From contig JBFONU010000002.1 of the NCBI GenBank assembly GCA_040779345.1, positions 310,001 through 374,000 of the forward strand: a stretch of 64,000 bases of DNA, written 5' to 3'. Positions 1 to 8,909 of the stretch are shown piece by piece. Numbering within the stretch: position 1 is the stretch's first letter; every line of letters begins with the position of its first letter. A program made the position numbers and the translations under genes. The notes beneath the pieces were generated by a model that was given only the letters and a program-made list of their open reading frames with translations, was not told the DNA's origin and did not search any database. This DNA is from Thalassotalea_H sp040779345. Its GTDB lineage: Bacteria; Pseudomonadota; Gammaproteobacteria; Enterobacterales; Alteromonadaceae.

Positions 1-1
1 A

Positions 2-1423
2 TTAATGGGGGGAGATATCTCGGTATCCAGTGAATTAGGAAAAGGTAGTCGCTTTGAATTCACCATAAAACTTGCAGAAAGTGAAAAGGCACTTCAGGTC
101 AATTCTAAAGTAGATATTTCCCGATTAACCTTACTCATTGTTGATGATAATAAAGCGAATCTTAAAGCTTTATCTAGGCAACTCGCATTATGGGGGGCTG
201 ATGTTGTGGAAGCTGAAAGTGGTGAAAAAGCATTACAATACTGCCACGAAAGGCTCACAAATAAAGCGCTGCCGTTTTTTGATCTAGCGATTGTTGATAG
301 GCAAATGCCAAAGATGAGTGGAGAGGAGTTTGCCGTTAAAATACGAGAATTAGTGCAATATGATGATATGAAAATGGTATTGATGACTTCAATGGGCGCG
401 CGTGTTGATGATAATGATTATGCGAATATTGGCTTTAGTGGTCATTTTACCAAACCAATAACCCCCCTTGATTTATCGAATGCGCTTGCTATTGTTGAAA
501 AAAATGCTGATGAGAAGTCAAGCTCATCGATGTTAACTCAGCCCCGTTATCGTCACCCCAGTTTAGTCACTAAACAAGAAAAATTACCGTCTCGTGTTCC
601 CCAAAGCGCAAGAATACTTTTGGTTGAAGATAATCGTGTTAATCAAATGGTCGCCCTTGGGGTGCTAAAAGAATTGGGCTTTATTGCGGATGTTGCAGCA
701 AATGGCATTGAAGCGATTCAAAGCCTTAAGGGATCATTAAATGATGAGCCGTATTCTCTGGTGATAATGGACTGCCAAATGCCAGAAATGGATGGCTATG
801 AAGCCACAAGAAACATAAGGTTAGGTAAGGCTGGCAGTGCGAATAAGGATATTCCAATTATCGCTATGACAGCGAATGCTATGCAAGGAGATCGAGAAAA
901 ATGTATTACTGCAGGGATGAATGATTACTTATCAAAACCCATTGATAGAGATAAAGTTGATGAAATGATGCGTGCTTGGCTCGCATTAGCTGATGAAAAT
1001 CATCTTCAAGACTCAAAAGTATCGGCTGTAAAAATAGATAGCCAGCATAGCCAAATTGAACATCGAGAAAATGAATTAGTGATATGGGATAAAAAAGCAC
1101 TACTCAAACGTGTCAATAACCATACTAAACGTATGAAAATGCTGGTAGAGCTATACCTTGAAGAGAATACTATTCGTATTGCTGAGTTGGACAAAGCCTT
1201 AAGCGAAAACAACAGAGAAACAATATTGCATCTTTTTCACACCATTAATGGCTCTGCTGGGAATTTAGGAGGAGAAATTGTTAAAAAACTCGCCCATGAG
1301 ATTGAAATGTCCATGACTGAAAAAAATGCTGAACAATTAGCAGATGATGTCGCAGAATTTAAACTAGCTAACGACAAGCTGATTAATACGATGCAAGCAT
1401 GGTTAAAAGCCTACCCAGAATAA
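2..1423 (+). CDS. Hybrid sensor histidine kinase, C-terminal part (REC-REC-HPt), cut by the left edge
   Basis: The frame is open to the left edge, so only the C-terminal part is present. It begins at the end of a histidine-kinase ATPase domain, with the typical LMGG...S..GKGS.F.F ending. A first receiver domain follows (about residues 40-165, phosphoacceptor Asp in IVDRQMP, codon at 296, Lys in FTKPI). A second receiver follows (about 205-330, acceptor Asp in IMDCQMP, codon at 770, Lys in LSKPI). Last is a histidine phosphotransfer domain with FHTINGSAGN, phospho-His codon at 1238. This is the BarA/ArcB-like multistep phosphorelay layout, and both receivers keep their acidic pair and lysine. 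The sensor domain, its signal and the partner response regulator lie outside the window, so no specific name is given. Confidence 0.93.
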   Translation, partial: LMGGDISVSSELGKGSRFEFTIKLAESEKALQVNSKVDISRLTLLIVDDNKANLKALSRQLALWGADVVEAESGEKALQYCHERLTNKALPFFDLAIVDRQMPKMSGEEFAVKIRELVQYDDMKMVLMTSMGARVDDNDYANIGFSGHFTKPITPLDLSNALAIVEKNADEKSSSSMLTQPRYRHPSLVTKQEKLPSRVPQSARILLVEDNRVNQMVALGVLKELGFIADVAANGIEAIQSLKGSLNDEPYSLVIMDCQMPEMDGYEATRNIRLGKAGSANKDIPIIAMTANAMQGDREKCITAGMNDYLSKPIDRDKVDEMMRAWLALADENHLQDSKVSAVKIDSQHSQIEHRENELVIWDKKALLKRVNNHTKRMKMLVELYLEENTIRIAELDKALSENNRETILHLFHTINGSAGNLGGEIVKKLAHEIEMSMTEKNAEQLADDVAEFKLANDKLINTMQAWLKAYPE

Positions 1424-1722
1424 CAATAGTTATTTCCCTCATGGAGTGACTTTATCTTTATTAGCACTGCTCTTAAAAACGTCAGCAGCCTTTTGAACTA
1501 GGTGAGTTTACATTGCCTTGAGCCATATCGTTTGAGGTACTGAGACTGCAGTAAAGCTATATTGAAACTTAACGTAAATGCGCCTGTTAACCTTGCTATA
1601 GCTCACCAGTATATTTTTTATATCAATGTAAAATTTTTACTTAGCTTCTCAGGTCTATTGATGAAGCGACAATAATTGCCCAGCAAAACGTCACCTAAGC
1701 CTATTCGATCAAAGGACAATAA
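1424..1722. other. Intergenic stretch, no gene seen
   Basis: This gap of about 300 bases lies between the kinase and the MATE exporter gene. I see no convincing coding frame and no clear terminator. A ribosome-binding site (AAAGGA) sits at its right end, about 9 bases before the exporter start. Confidence 0.6.
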
Positions 1723-3165
1723 ATGAAAGATTGTAAGCAACATTGGATGTTGAACACCCCAATATTCCAGCTTATATGGTCATGCTCTTTACCCATATTA
1801 CCAGCGGTATTTTTATTAGGTGCTTACGATTTATTTGAAACAGGGTTAATCGCTCGACTATGTGCCACCCACCTTGCGGCATTAAGTTTTAGCGCACCGA
1901 TTACCACCGCCATGACAGGCGTAGCTATAGCCATTTCAATAGCGACAAACAGCTGGATTTGTCGTATTAAATCATCGGTTAATAAAAATAGTTGCATAAC
2001 AGAAAAAAATGAATTGAACTGCAATATTGTCAGGTCACTTTTACTCTCAGCAAGTTTAATATTGCTGTTATCGATCCTTGCTTATTTTATTTCGCCAGCC
2101 ATTTACCTTTTATTGGGCACCTCGTCTGCGATACAACCTGCTATCGAATTTGGCATGACCGCTTTAGTCACAGAGTACACCGAAGTAAGGCTGCTAGGTT
2201 GGATACCTTTAGTGTTAATTTGGCAGATAAATGGCATATTACGTAGCTATGGACATATCAAACAAGCCAGTATGATATTGGTGGCATGGATGCTAGCTAA
2301 GTCAATGCTGAGTTATAGTTTGATTGGCGATGGACAGTGCTCTCAACTTTTAGAAAATGGTATTGTGGGAGCTGGTTTTGCGCATGTGATCTCTGATGCC
2401 ATGTTTGCCTTTATTTCTTTGGTGGTTTTGCTTAAGGGTTTAGAGATTAAAAAACATCAATTTTCTTCAATGCGATGGAAAAGTACGTTAAAAGAGATGT
2501 CGGTTATTGGCTTAAATGCAGGTTTACAGCAGTTATATCTCCCTGTGGCCATTGGCTTATTAACATTTTATGTTGCTACTATCGCTGAAAATAAAGTCGC
2601 GTTATTAAGTATCATTTTTCGTATAGAAGCTCTGGGTTTATTGATCCCTATGGTGTTCACCGCTTCATTACCCGGATTAATCGCGGCTAATTGGTGGGCT
2701 GGAAAATTTGACCGAGTAAAAGCATTCATTTTACAAGGTATTGTGATTATAACCGTTACTCAATTGCTACTTGCGTTGCTGTTATTTATTAATTCCGAGG
2801 CAATTGCCGCACAAATAAGCCAAAGTTCGCATTTGCAATCGGACATTGCGCATTATCTAATTTATATACCAATTAGCTTTATTGGTGCAGGTTGTATCAT
2901 GTTTGCCCTGTCATGTTTCAATGCGATAGGGAAGTCGGCTAGCGCGAGTAAATTAGGATTTAGCCATAAAATTGTCTTACTTTTAGTTTTTTCCATCGTA
3001 GGTGGTTGGCTTGGCTCAATAACTGGCGTATTCATCGGTATTGGGCTAGCGCATATTGTGTCATTATTATTCGTTTCTAAACTGCTTAAGCTAGAAATAT
3101 GGCGGTTTAATACCAGAAAATACCCAGAGCAATATACCGCACTCAGCCTATCAAACAATGGCTAA
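1723..3165 (+). CDS. MATE family efflux transporter
   Basis: This 480-residue polytopic membrane protein has about twelve hydrophobic segments, the usual MATE size. The N-terminal half carries the family pattern of a Pro-rich first helix (SLPILPAVFLLGAYDLFETG) and an APITTAMTG stretch. Members exchange Na+ or H+ for cationic drugs or metabolites at the inner membrane. The start is supported by AAAGGA just upstream. It is transcribed alone and converges on the methyltransferase gene. The substrate cannot be read from the sequence, and it is only distantly like the second MATE gene in this window (15356-16714). Confidence 0.85.
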   Translation: MKDCKQHWMLNTPIFQLIWSCSLPILPAVFLLGAYDLFETGLIARLCATHLAALSFSAPITTAMTGVAIAISIATNSWICRIKSSVNKNSCITEKNELNCNIVRSLLLSASLILLLSILAYFISPAIYLLLGTSSAIQPAIEFGMTALVTEYTEVRLLGWIPLVLIWQINGILRSYGHIKQASMILVAWMLAKSMLSYSLIGDGQCSQLLENGIVGAGFAHVISDAMFAFISLVVLLKGLEIKKHQFSSMRWKSTLKEMSVIGLNAGLQQLYLPVAIGLLTFYVATIAENKVALLSIIFRIEALGLLIPMVFTASLPGLIAANWWAGKFDRVKAFILQGIVIITVTQLLLALLLFINSEAIAAQISQSSHLQSDIAHYLIYIPISFIGAGCIMFALSCFNAIGKSASASKLGFSHKIVLLLVFSIVGGWLGSITGVFIGIGLAHIVSLLFVSKLLKLEIWRFNTRKYPEQYTALSLSNNG

Positions 3166-3223
3166 AGCTAGCTTGTTAAACAAGATCTGGTCAGTAATTA
3201 TATGGCAAGCTTTACTTAGTTAT

Positions 3224-3832
3224 TCACATTTTTTCGAAGACTAATAAACGGTTATTCGCTGGCATTTCATTATCACTGACCAGTGAAAGGTTTGCTAACA
3301 AAGCTAATGACATTACCGCTTCAAAATCACGAATGCCGCTATTTTCATCACGATCTTTAAGCCAAAGCTCAAAATTGGCATTACTCTCACTGGTAAATTT
3401 ACCGTCGTAATTAAAAGGGCCATAAATGCACAATATTCCCGCTGGTTCTAAATGAGTTGCTACCCCTTCAAAGAATTGCTTTACCATAGGCCAACTTGCT
3501 ATATGAAGGGTGTTAGCTGTAAATATGCCATCTATTTTGTCACATTTTTCCTTGTGGGAAAGCGGCCAATCCTCATTTAAATCAAGTAATAACGGTCGGC
3601 GTATATTGTTTATTTGATAGCCATCTATTCTCTCGTTAATTGTCGCGTGATTAATCGCTAAATCACTGGTTTGCCATATTAAGTGTGGCAATTTTTCAGC
3701 TAAATATAGCGCGTGTTGCCCAGTCCCCGAGCCTATTTCAAGCACTGTTTTGGTTTGTGAAAAGACGTTTTTTAGTATTGAAAATATCGGCTTTTTATTG
3801 TTTTCACAAGCTTGTGAAAAAGCGAGTGCCAT
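3224..3832 (-). CDS. DUF938 family SAM-dependent methyltransferase
   Basis: The 202-residue protein has a Rossmann methyltransferase fold. SAM-binding motif I is VLEIGSGTGQHALYLA at about residues 30-45, and the N-terminus (AFSQACENNKKPIFSIL) matches the DUF938/METTL26 family, whose members are about 200 residues. The motif ANTLHIASW at mid-length is typical of this group. The start is supported by a GAGGT ribosome-binding site. It is divergent from lexA, with about 180 bases between the starts. The substrate is unknown for the family. Confidence 0.88.
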   Translation of the reverse strand: MALAFSQACENNKKPIFSILKNVFSQTKTVLEIGSGTGQHALYLAEKLPHLIWQTSDLAINHATINERIDGYQINNIRRPLLLDLNEDWPLSHKEKCDKIDGIFTANTLHIASWPMVKQFFEGVATHLEPAGILCIYGPFNYDGKFTSESNANFELWLKDRDENSGIRDFEAVMSLALLANLSLVSDNEMPANNRLLVFEKM

Positions 3833-3949
3833 GGTGACCTCATCATTTTTTCTTTGATAATTGCAGTTTGACGGACTTTCTCAATAAATTCTATTTTTAT
3901 CCGCTGATCATTTCATGCATTACTATGATGTTGTTGCTTGTAGCGAAAC

Positions 3950-3977
3950 TTGCGTTTATTTACAGCCTGTATATACT
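3950..3977 (+). promoter_or_regulatory. lexA sigma-70 promoter
   Basis: A -35 element TTGCGT (3950-3955) and a -10 element TATACT (3972-3977) are separated by 16 bases. The -10 lies inside the first SOS box, so LexA binding would block RNA polymerase. The transcription start would be near 3984. Confidence 0.6.
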
Positions 3978-3982
3978 AACAG
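3967..3982 (+). promoter_or_regulatory. SOS box 1 (LexA operator)
   Basis: The sequence CTGTATATACTAACAG matches CTGT-N8-ACAG exactly. It lies 48 bases before the lexA start, on the promoter. Confidence 0.92.
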
Positions 3983-3988
3983 CATTAA

Positions 3989-4004
3989 CTGTCAGTTTAT
4001 ACAG
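3989..4004 (+). promoter_or_regulatory. SOS box 2 (LexA operator)
   Basis: The sequence CTGTCAGTTTATACAG is a second exact CTGT-N8-ACAG, 22 bases from the first (two helical turns). Tandem operators ahead of lexA are also found in Escherichia coli and indicate autorepression. Confidence 0.88.
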
Positions 4005-4014
4005 GAAACCTCTG

Positions 4015-4638
4015 ATGACTACTTTACGCCCTTTAACACCGCGACAAGAGCAAATATTTGATTTAATAAAAGAGAATATTGCCAACACAGGCATGCCACC
4101 TACTCGAGCTGAAATAGCTGATTTTTTTGGTTTTAAATCAGCGAATGCAGCAGAAGAGCATCTAAAAGCGCTAGCTAAAAAAGGTTATATCGACATGTTG
4201 CCAGGCACTTCTCGGGGTATTCGGTTAGCAGAGCAATTTATCGAAGAAGAGGGGTTACCTCTGATCGGGCGTGTTGCGGCAGGTGAGCCTATTTTAGCGC
4301 AGGAACATGTTGAAGATAGGTATAAAGTGGATGGCAATTTATTTCACCCTGCGGCTGATTACTTATTACGAGTGAATGGCGAAAGCATGAAAGACATCGG
4401 TATACTTGATGGCGATTTATTAGCGGTTCATCAAACTAGCGATGTTCAAAACGGCCAAGTTATTGTTGCTCGAATTGACGAAGATGTGACGGTTAAACGA
4501 TTTAAACGTGAAGGAAATGTTGTTTATCTTCATGCTGAAAATGAAGAATTCTCACCAATTAAAGTTGATTTAGCATCACAACATTTTAATGTTGAAGGTA
4601 TCGCTGTAGGTGTTATTCGCTCTGCTGATTGGATGTAA
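4015..4638 (+). CDS. lexA: LexA repressor, SOS regulator and autoprotease
   Basis: The 207-residue protein has an N-terminal winged helix (LTPRQEQIFDLI...TRAEIA..FGF.S) and a C-terminal S24 peptidase domain. The self-cleavage bond is Ala89-Gly90 (RVAAGEP), the nucleophile Ser124 (NGESM) and the general base Lys161. All three lie five residues beyond E. coli A84-G85, S119 and K156. It represses DNA-repair genes and cleaves itself when RecA is activated by single-stranded DNA. I chose ATG 4015 over the upstream in-frame ATG at 3868, because the longer form would place the promoter and both SOS boxes inside the coding region and add a hydrophobic tail foreign to LexA. An AGGAAA ribosome-binding site precedes 4015. 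No other SOS gene is in the operon. Confidence 0.97.
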   Translation: MTTLRPLTPRQEQIFDLIKENIANTGMPPTRAEIADFFGFKSANAAEEHLKALAKKGYIDMLPGTSRGIRLAEQFIEEEGLPLIGRVAAGEPILAQEHVEDRYKVDGNLFHPAADYLLRVNGESMKDIGILDGDLLAVHQTSDVQNGQVIVARIDEDVTVKRFKREGNVVYLHAENEEFSPIKVDLASQHFNVEGIAVGVIRSADWM

Positions 4639-4657
4639 ATAATCCGACTGTTCACTC

Positions 4658-4699
4658 TAGGCTTTCATTGCTTTCGTTGATGAAAGCCTATTGTTTTTT
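4658..4699 (+). terminator. Rho-independent terminator after lexA
   Basis: A perfect 11-base inverted repeat (4658-4668 with 4680-4690) with an 11-base loop is followed by TTGTTTTTT. Confidence 0.9.
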
Positions 4700-4813
4700 C
4701 ACATTTTTATCAATTTCCCCTTCTGAGCTTACCTTTTATAAAGAATAATTCTCATTTACTTGTGAAATATTCATACTAGATTGTTTTTTGTACAATAAAT
4801 ATTCATGGCTAAT

Positions 4814-4829
4814 TGTGACATATCTCACT
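4814..4829 (+). promoter_or_regulatory. CRP-like site
   Basis: TGTGA-CATATC-TCACT matches TGTGA-N6-TCACA with one mismatch. It lies about 330 bases before coxB. Regulation by CRP is an inference. Confidence 0.45.
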
Positions 4830-4957
4830 TTATTAGAGCATTTGCTTAAATTTTATTCATCTCTTTAAAGCCATATACAACGTAACTCTCAATGGTTTAG
4901 AGTTGATACTCTATTGTAATTGTTGGGTTTTTTCACTGTGTTAATAAAAAATAGGAA

Positions 4958-4971
4958 TTGACCTAGATCAA
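4958..4971 (+). promoter_or_regulatory. FNR-like site
   Basis: TTGAC-CTAG-ATCAA matches the FNR/ANR consensus TTGAT-N4-ATCAA with one mismatch. Its left half also resembles a -35 element (TTGACC), so binding could repress the aerobic oxidase when oxygen is absent. No clear -10 was found to fix the geometry. Confidence 0.45.
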
Positions 4972-5144
4972 GTTTTAAGTAATTCTAGAGCAGAAAGTGA
5001 ACAAAAATAATAATAAGGCGTACTTTTGTTGAACAAAAAATCGCCAGGAAACATAACAACAAAAACAATTAACAAAAACTAATGCAAAAGTTAATGATAG
5101 CTTTGATAACGGTTTTTGAACATAAGGGGTGAAGGAGATGTCGA

Positions 5145-6689
5145 GTGAAAAGACGTAACCTAAGTTGGCTACTACTAGGGTTGCTAATTCCTAGTATGGC
5201 TTGGGCAGAATCGCAGTTAAATCTAACCAAAGGTGTCACTGATATAAGTAACGAAGTATATGATCTTCATATGTTCGCACTTTATATTTGTACTGCCATT
5301 GGTGTTGTAGTGTTTGGTGCTATGTTTTGGTCGATGATATTTCATCGCAAATCAAAAGGCGTTAAACCTGCTACTTTCCATGAAAGTACCAAAGTGGAAA
5401 TCCTCTGGACAGTTATTCCAATTATTATACTCATTGCTATGGCCGTTCCTGCTACTCAAACATTGGTCAGCATGGAAAATAATGACGATTCCGATATCAC
5501 CATTCAAATTACGGGTTCGCAATGGAAGTGGCATTATAAATACTTTGACCAAGATATAGAATTTTATTCAGTGTTATCAACACCAAGAGCACAATATGAA
5601 AATCAATCAGGTGCTGGTGATGCTAAAGGTGAAAATTACCTGTTAGAAGTTGATAAACATCTTGTTATTCCTGTTAATAAAAAAATCAGATTCCTCATTA
5701 CTTCAGACGATGTTATTCACTCTTGGTGGGTACCTGCTTTCGCGGTTAAACAAGATGCGAATCCAGGATTTATCAATGAAGCATGGGCAATAGTGCCTGA
5801 ACCCGGCATTTATCGTGGCCAATGTGCTGAGCTTTGTGGTAAAGACCATGGCTTTATGCCGGTCGTTGTTGAAGTTAAATCTGAGGCTGATTATGCCGCT
5901 TGGATTGATGAGCAAAATGAATTGATTGCCAGTGCCGCCGCTGCAGAAGCTGCTTCACTAAACGCATCACTTTCTAAAGACGAGTTAATGCAATTAGGTG
6001 AAACCACTTACACGGCATATTGTGCAGCATGTCACCAACCGACAGGTTTAGGTTTGCCTCCTGCGTTCCCTGCTCTTAAAGGCAGCCCAGTGGCGACAAC
6101 AGGCGCTGTTGCTGATCATATTGATATCGTTTTCAATGGTAAAGCCGGTACAGGTATGCAAGGTTACGGTAAGCAATTGAGTATGAAAGAAATTGCGGCT
6201 GTTGTGACTTATGAGCGAAATGCTTGGGGTAACAATACTGGAGATACAGTACAAGCTGCAGATGTACAAGCTGCGACTAGTAGTGCTTCATCAGCTGCTG
6301 ATAATAAAGCGGCTGCCGTTGTGGAAAAAGTAGAAGAAGTTATTAGCGCTCCAGCAGAAGACTTATCTAAGCAATATTCTCTTGATGAGCTTATGGCTAA
6401 AGGTGAAAAGGTTTATAACACGGCATGTGTTGCCTGCCACCAAGCTACAGGTGCAGGTTTACCACCAGCATTTCCATCGTTAATGAAAAGCCCAGTTACC
6501 ACAGGTGATGTTGGTGCTCATATTGATATGGTCGTAAATGGCAGTAAGAAAAACCCATCGATGGCCGCATTTGGTTCTCAATTATCTAAAACTGACATAG
6601 CCGCGGTTATTACCTACGAGCGTAATGCTTGGGGTAATAATACCGGTGATGTTGTTCAACCCGCAGATATTGCTGCAAGTGCTAAGTAG
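5145..6689 (+). CDS. coxB: Cytochrome c oxidase subunit II with two fused haem c domains
   Basis: The 514-residue subunit has a signal peptide (cleavage near AWA-ES), two transmembrane helices (about 45-70 and 90-110) and a periplasmic cupredoxin domain. The CuA ligands are His192 (VIHSWW), Cys227, Cys231, His235 and Met238 (CAELCGKDHGFM). Two tandem cytochrome c domains follow, with haem motifs CAACH at residue 293 and CVACH at 428, joined by an Ala-rich linker. Electrons pass from soluble cytochrome c or the fused haems to CuA and then to CoxA. A single haem c defines the usual caa3 form, and two are present here. The start is GTG with GAAGGAG upstream. It is first in the cox operon, 12 bases from coxA. 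Confidence 0.95.
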   Translation: MKRRNLSWLLLGLLIPSMAWAESQLNLTKGVTDISNEVYDLHMFALYICTAIGVVVFGAMFWSMIFHRKSKGVKPATFHESTKVEILWTVIPIIILIAMAVPATQTLVSMENNDDSDITIQITGSQWKWHYKYFDQDIEFYSVLSTPRAQYENQSGAGDAKGENYLLEVDKHLVIPVNKKIRFLITSDDVIHSWWVPAFAVKQDANPGFINEAWAIVPEPGIYRGQCAELCGKDHGFMPVVVEVKSEADYAAWIDEQNELIASAAAAEAASLNASLSKDELMQLGETTYTAYCAACHQPTGLGLPPAFPALKGSPVATTGAVADHIDIVFNGKAGTGMQGYGKQLSMKEIAAVVTYERNAWGNNTGDTVQAADVQAATSSASSAADNKAAAVVEKVEEVISAPAEDLSKQYSLDELMAKGEKVYNTACVACHQATGAGLPPAFPSLMKSPVTTGDVGAHIDMVVNGSKKNPSMAAFGSQLSKTDIAAVITYERNAWGNNTGDVVQPADIAASAK

Positions 6690-6701
6690 GGAGGCAGAAT
6701 A

Positions 6702-8312
6702 ATGACTACAGAAGCTATTCACGACTCGCATGAGCACGATGATCATCATGGGCATGGAAAAATGACGGGTATAAAGCGTTGGTTATATACCACCAACCAT
6801 AAAGATATTGGTACCTTGTACCTTTGGTTTGCATTCATCATGTTATTGGTGGGTGGGGCATTGGCAATGATGATCCGTGTTGAATTATTTCAACCAGGGT
6901 TGCAGTTTGTTGAGCCGGACTTTTTTAACCAATTAACGACCGTTCATGGTTTGATCATGGTGTTTGGCGCAATTATGCCAGCCTTTACCGGTTTTGCTAA
7001 CTGGATGATCCCTATGATGATTGGTGCGCCAGATATGGCATTACCAAGAATGAATAACTGGAGCTTTTGGATATTGCCTTTTGCATTTTCCATTTTAATT
7101 GCTTCATTTTTCATGGAGTCAGGTGCGCCAAACTTTGGTTGGACATTCTATGCGCCATTATCAACAACCTACTCAAATGGTAGTACGGCGTTTTTTGTCT
7201 TCGCTGTTCATATTATGGGTGTTTCTTCAATCATGGGCGCGATTAACGTTATCGTTACTATTATGAATATGCGTGCGCCAGGCATGACATACATGAAAAT
7301 GCCATTGTTTGTTTGGACATTTTTCATTACCGCTTATTTATTAATTGCGGTAATGCCGGTCTTAGCCGGTGTGGTCACTATGCTATTAACGGATACCTAT
7401 TTTGGTACCAGCTTCTTTGATGCCGCTGGTGGTGGTGATCCCGTGATGTTCCAGCATATATTTTGGTTCTTTGGTCATCCTGAAGTTTACATCATGATAT
7501 TGCCGGCATTTGGTATTGTGTCGACAATCATTCCAGCATTTGCACGTAAACGTTTATTTGGCTATAGCTCAATGGTATATGCGACAGCATCAATTGCATT
7601 CTTGTCATTTATTGTCTGGGCTCATCATATGTTTACTACGGGAATGCCGCTGTTTGGCGAGTTATTCTTCATGTATTGTACTATGTTGATTGCTGTACCA
7701 ACGGGTGTGAAAGTCTTTAACTGGGTTGCAACCATGTGGCGTGGTTCAATGAGTTTTGAAATACCTATGCTGTTTTCTATCGCATTTGTAATTTTATTCA
7801 CCATTGGCGGCTTTTCGGGCTTGATGTTGGCATTAACGCCAGTTGATTTTCAATATCACGATACCTACTTTGTTGTTGCGCATTTCCATTATGTGTTGGT
7901 AACGGGGTCGTTATTTTCTATTTACGCAGGTGCTTATTACTGGTTACCTAAATGGACAGGGCATATGTATCACGATGGATTAAGTAAAGCGCATTTTTGG
8001 TGCTCGCTTATTTCGGTAAATATCTTGTTCTTCCCGATGCACTTCTTAGGGTTAGCGGGTATGCCACGTCGTATTCCTGATTATGCCTTACAGTTTGCCG
8101 ACTTTAATAAGTGGGTAAGTATTGGCGGCTTTGCTTTTGGTTTATCACAATTAATATTCTTAGTGGTTGTTATTAAGTGTATTAAAGGTGGCAAAAAGGC
8201 TGAAGCTAAGCCTTGGGAAGGTGCAGAAGGTTTGGAATGGACGGTTGCAAGTCCTGCGCCTTACCATACGTTTGAAACACCACCTAACGCTGAAGATATT
8301 AAAGGGCAATAG
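6702..8312 (+). CDS. coxA: Cytochrome c oxidase subunit I
   Basis: This 536-residue, twelve-helix catalytic subunit of a haem-copper oxidase reduces oxygen to water and pumps protons. Haem a ligands are His82 (VHGLIM) and His396. His394 binds haem a3. CuB ligands are His259, His308 and His309 (WAHHMF). His259 and Tyr263 in GHPEVY form the cross-linked pair, and Glu261 in the same motif marks an A-type (D-channel) oxidase. The N-terminus has a His-rich cytoplasmic leader (HDSHEHDDHHGHG), which could bind metal (inference). GGAGG precedes the start. Confidence 0.97.
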   Translation: MTTEAIHDSHEHDDHHGHGKMTGIKRWLYTTNHKDIGTLYLWFAFIMLLVGGALAMMIRVELFQPGLQFVEPDFFNQLTTVHGLIMVFGAIMPAFTGFANWMIPMMIGAPDMALPRMNNWSFWILPFAFSILIASFFMESGAPNFGWTFYAPLSTTYSNGSTAFFVFAVHIMGVSSIMGAINVIVTIMNMRAPGMTYMKMPLFVWTFFITAYLLIAVMPVLAGVVTMLLTDTYFGTSFFDAAGGGDPVMFQHIFWFFGHPEVYIMILPAFGIVSTIIPAFARKRLFGYSSMVYATASIAFLSFIVWAHHMFTTGMPLFGELFFMYCTMLIAVPTGVKVFNWVATMWRGSMSFEIPMLFSIAFVILFTIGGFSGLMLALTPVDFQYHDTYFVVAHFHYVLVTGSLFSIYAGAYYWLPKWTGHMYHDGLSKAHFWCSLISVNILFFPMHFLGLAGMPRRIPDYALQFADFNKWVSIGGFAFGLSQLIFLVVVIKCIKGGKKAEAKPWEGAEGLEWTVASPAPYHTFETPPNAEDIKGQ

Positions 8313-8321
8313 GAAAATATA

Positions 8322-8879
8322 ATGACTACAGAGCAAAACCAAGCAATATCAAATAATAAAAAGGCGAAAACCGTAAAGAAACTGGTTTTGGTTGTCTTTG
8401 CAATGTTTGGTTTTGGTTTTGCTTTAGTACCTTTATATGACGTATTTTGTGATATCACCGGATTAAATGGTAAAACGGCGACCACTGCTGCTAGTGTCAA
8501 TGAAGATGGCATAGATGAAAGCCGGACCATTACTGTTCAATTTATTAGTCGCACTGCTAAAGGGATACCTTGGCAGTTTGAACCTATGATAAATGAAATA
8601 AAAGTACATCCTGGTGAAATGAAATTAGTGAAGTTTTACGCAAAAAATGAATCGGCTAAGGATATTATAGGGCAAGCAGTTCCATCTGTTTCTCCCGGTA
8701 AAGCCGCGATTTATTTTCAAAAAATAGAGTGTTTTTGTTTCAACTCTCAGCCGCTAAAAGCACAAGAAGATATTGAAATGGCTCTGCAATTTTATGTTGA
8801 TGCAGAGTTACCTGAAGAAGTATCGACAATCACCTTGTCATACACTTTATACGATATCACCGGCACAGTTGAATCTTAG
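8322..8879 (+). CDS. ctaG: Cytochrome c oxidase assembly protein Cox11/CtaG, CuB insertion
   Basis: The 185-residue protein has one N-terminal transmembrane helix (about 20-42) and a periplasmic immunoglobulin-like domain. The copper-binding CFCF motif has Cys137 and Cys139 (KIECFCFNSQPL). It delivers copper to the CuB site of subunit I. Length and motif are normal. It sits between coxA and coxC, as in many Proteobacteria. Confidence 0.95.
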   Translation: MTTEQNQAISNNKKAKTVKKLVLVVFAMFGFGFALVPLYDVFCDITGLNGKTATTAASVNEDGIDESRTITVQFISRTAKGIPWQFEPMINEIKVHPGEMKLVKFYAKNESAKDIIGQAVPSVSPGKAAIYFQKIECFCFNSQPLKAQEDIEMALQFYVDAELPEEVSTITLSYTLYDITGTVES

Positions 8880-8909
8880 GCGGTTACGCGAAAACACAGG
8901 GGAATAGTT

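Larger units (their letters stand above)
4700..5144 (+). other. Control region upstream of the cytochrome oxidase operon
   Basis: This gap of about 450 AT-rich bases has no coding frame. It holds a CRP-like site and an FNR-like site (listed separately) and ends in a strong ribosome-binding site (GAAGGAG) before coxB. The long untranslated region fits a regulated operon promoter. Confidence 0.6.

Noticed and set aside
3868..4014. Longer LexA starting at ATG 3868
   Set aside because: It would put the promoter and both SOS boxes inside the gene and add a hydrophobic 49-residue tail unknown in LexA. ATG 4015 fits the family and has a ribosome-binding site.
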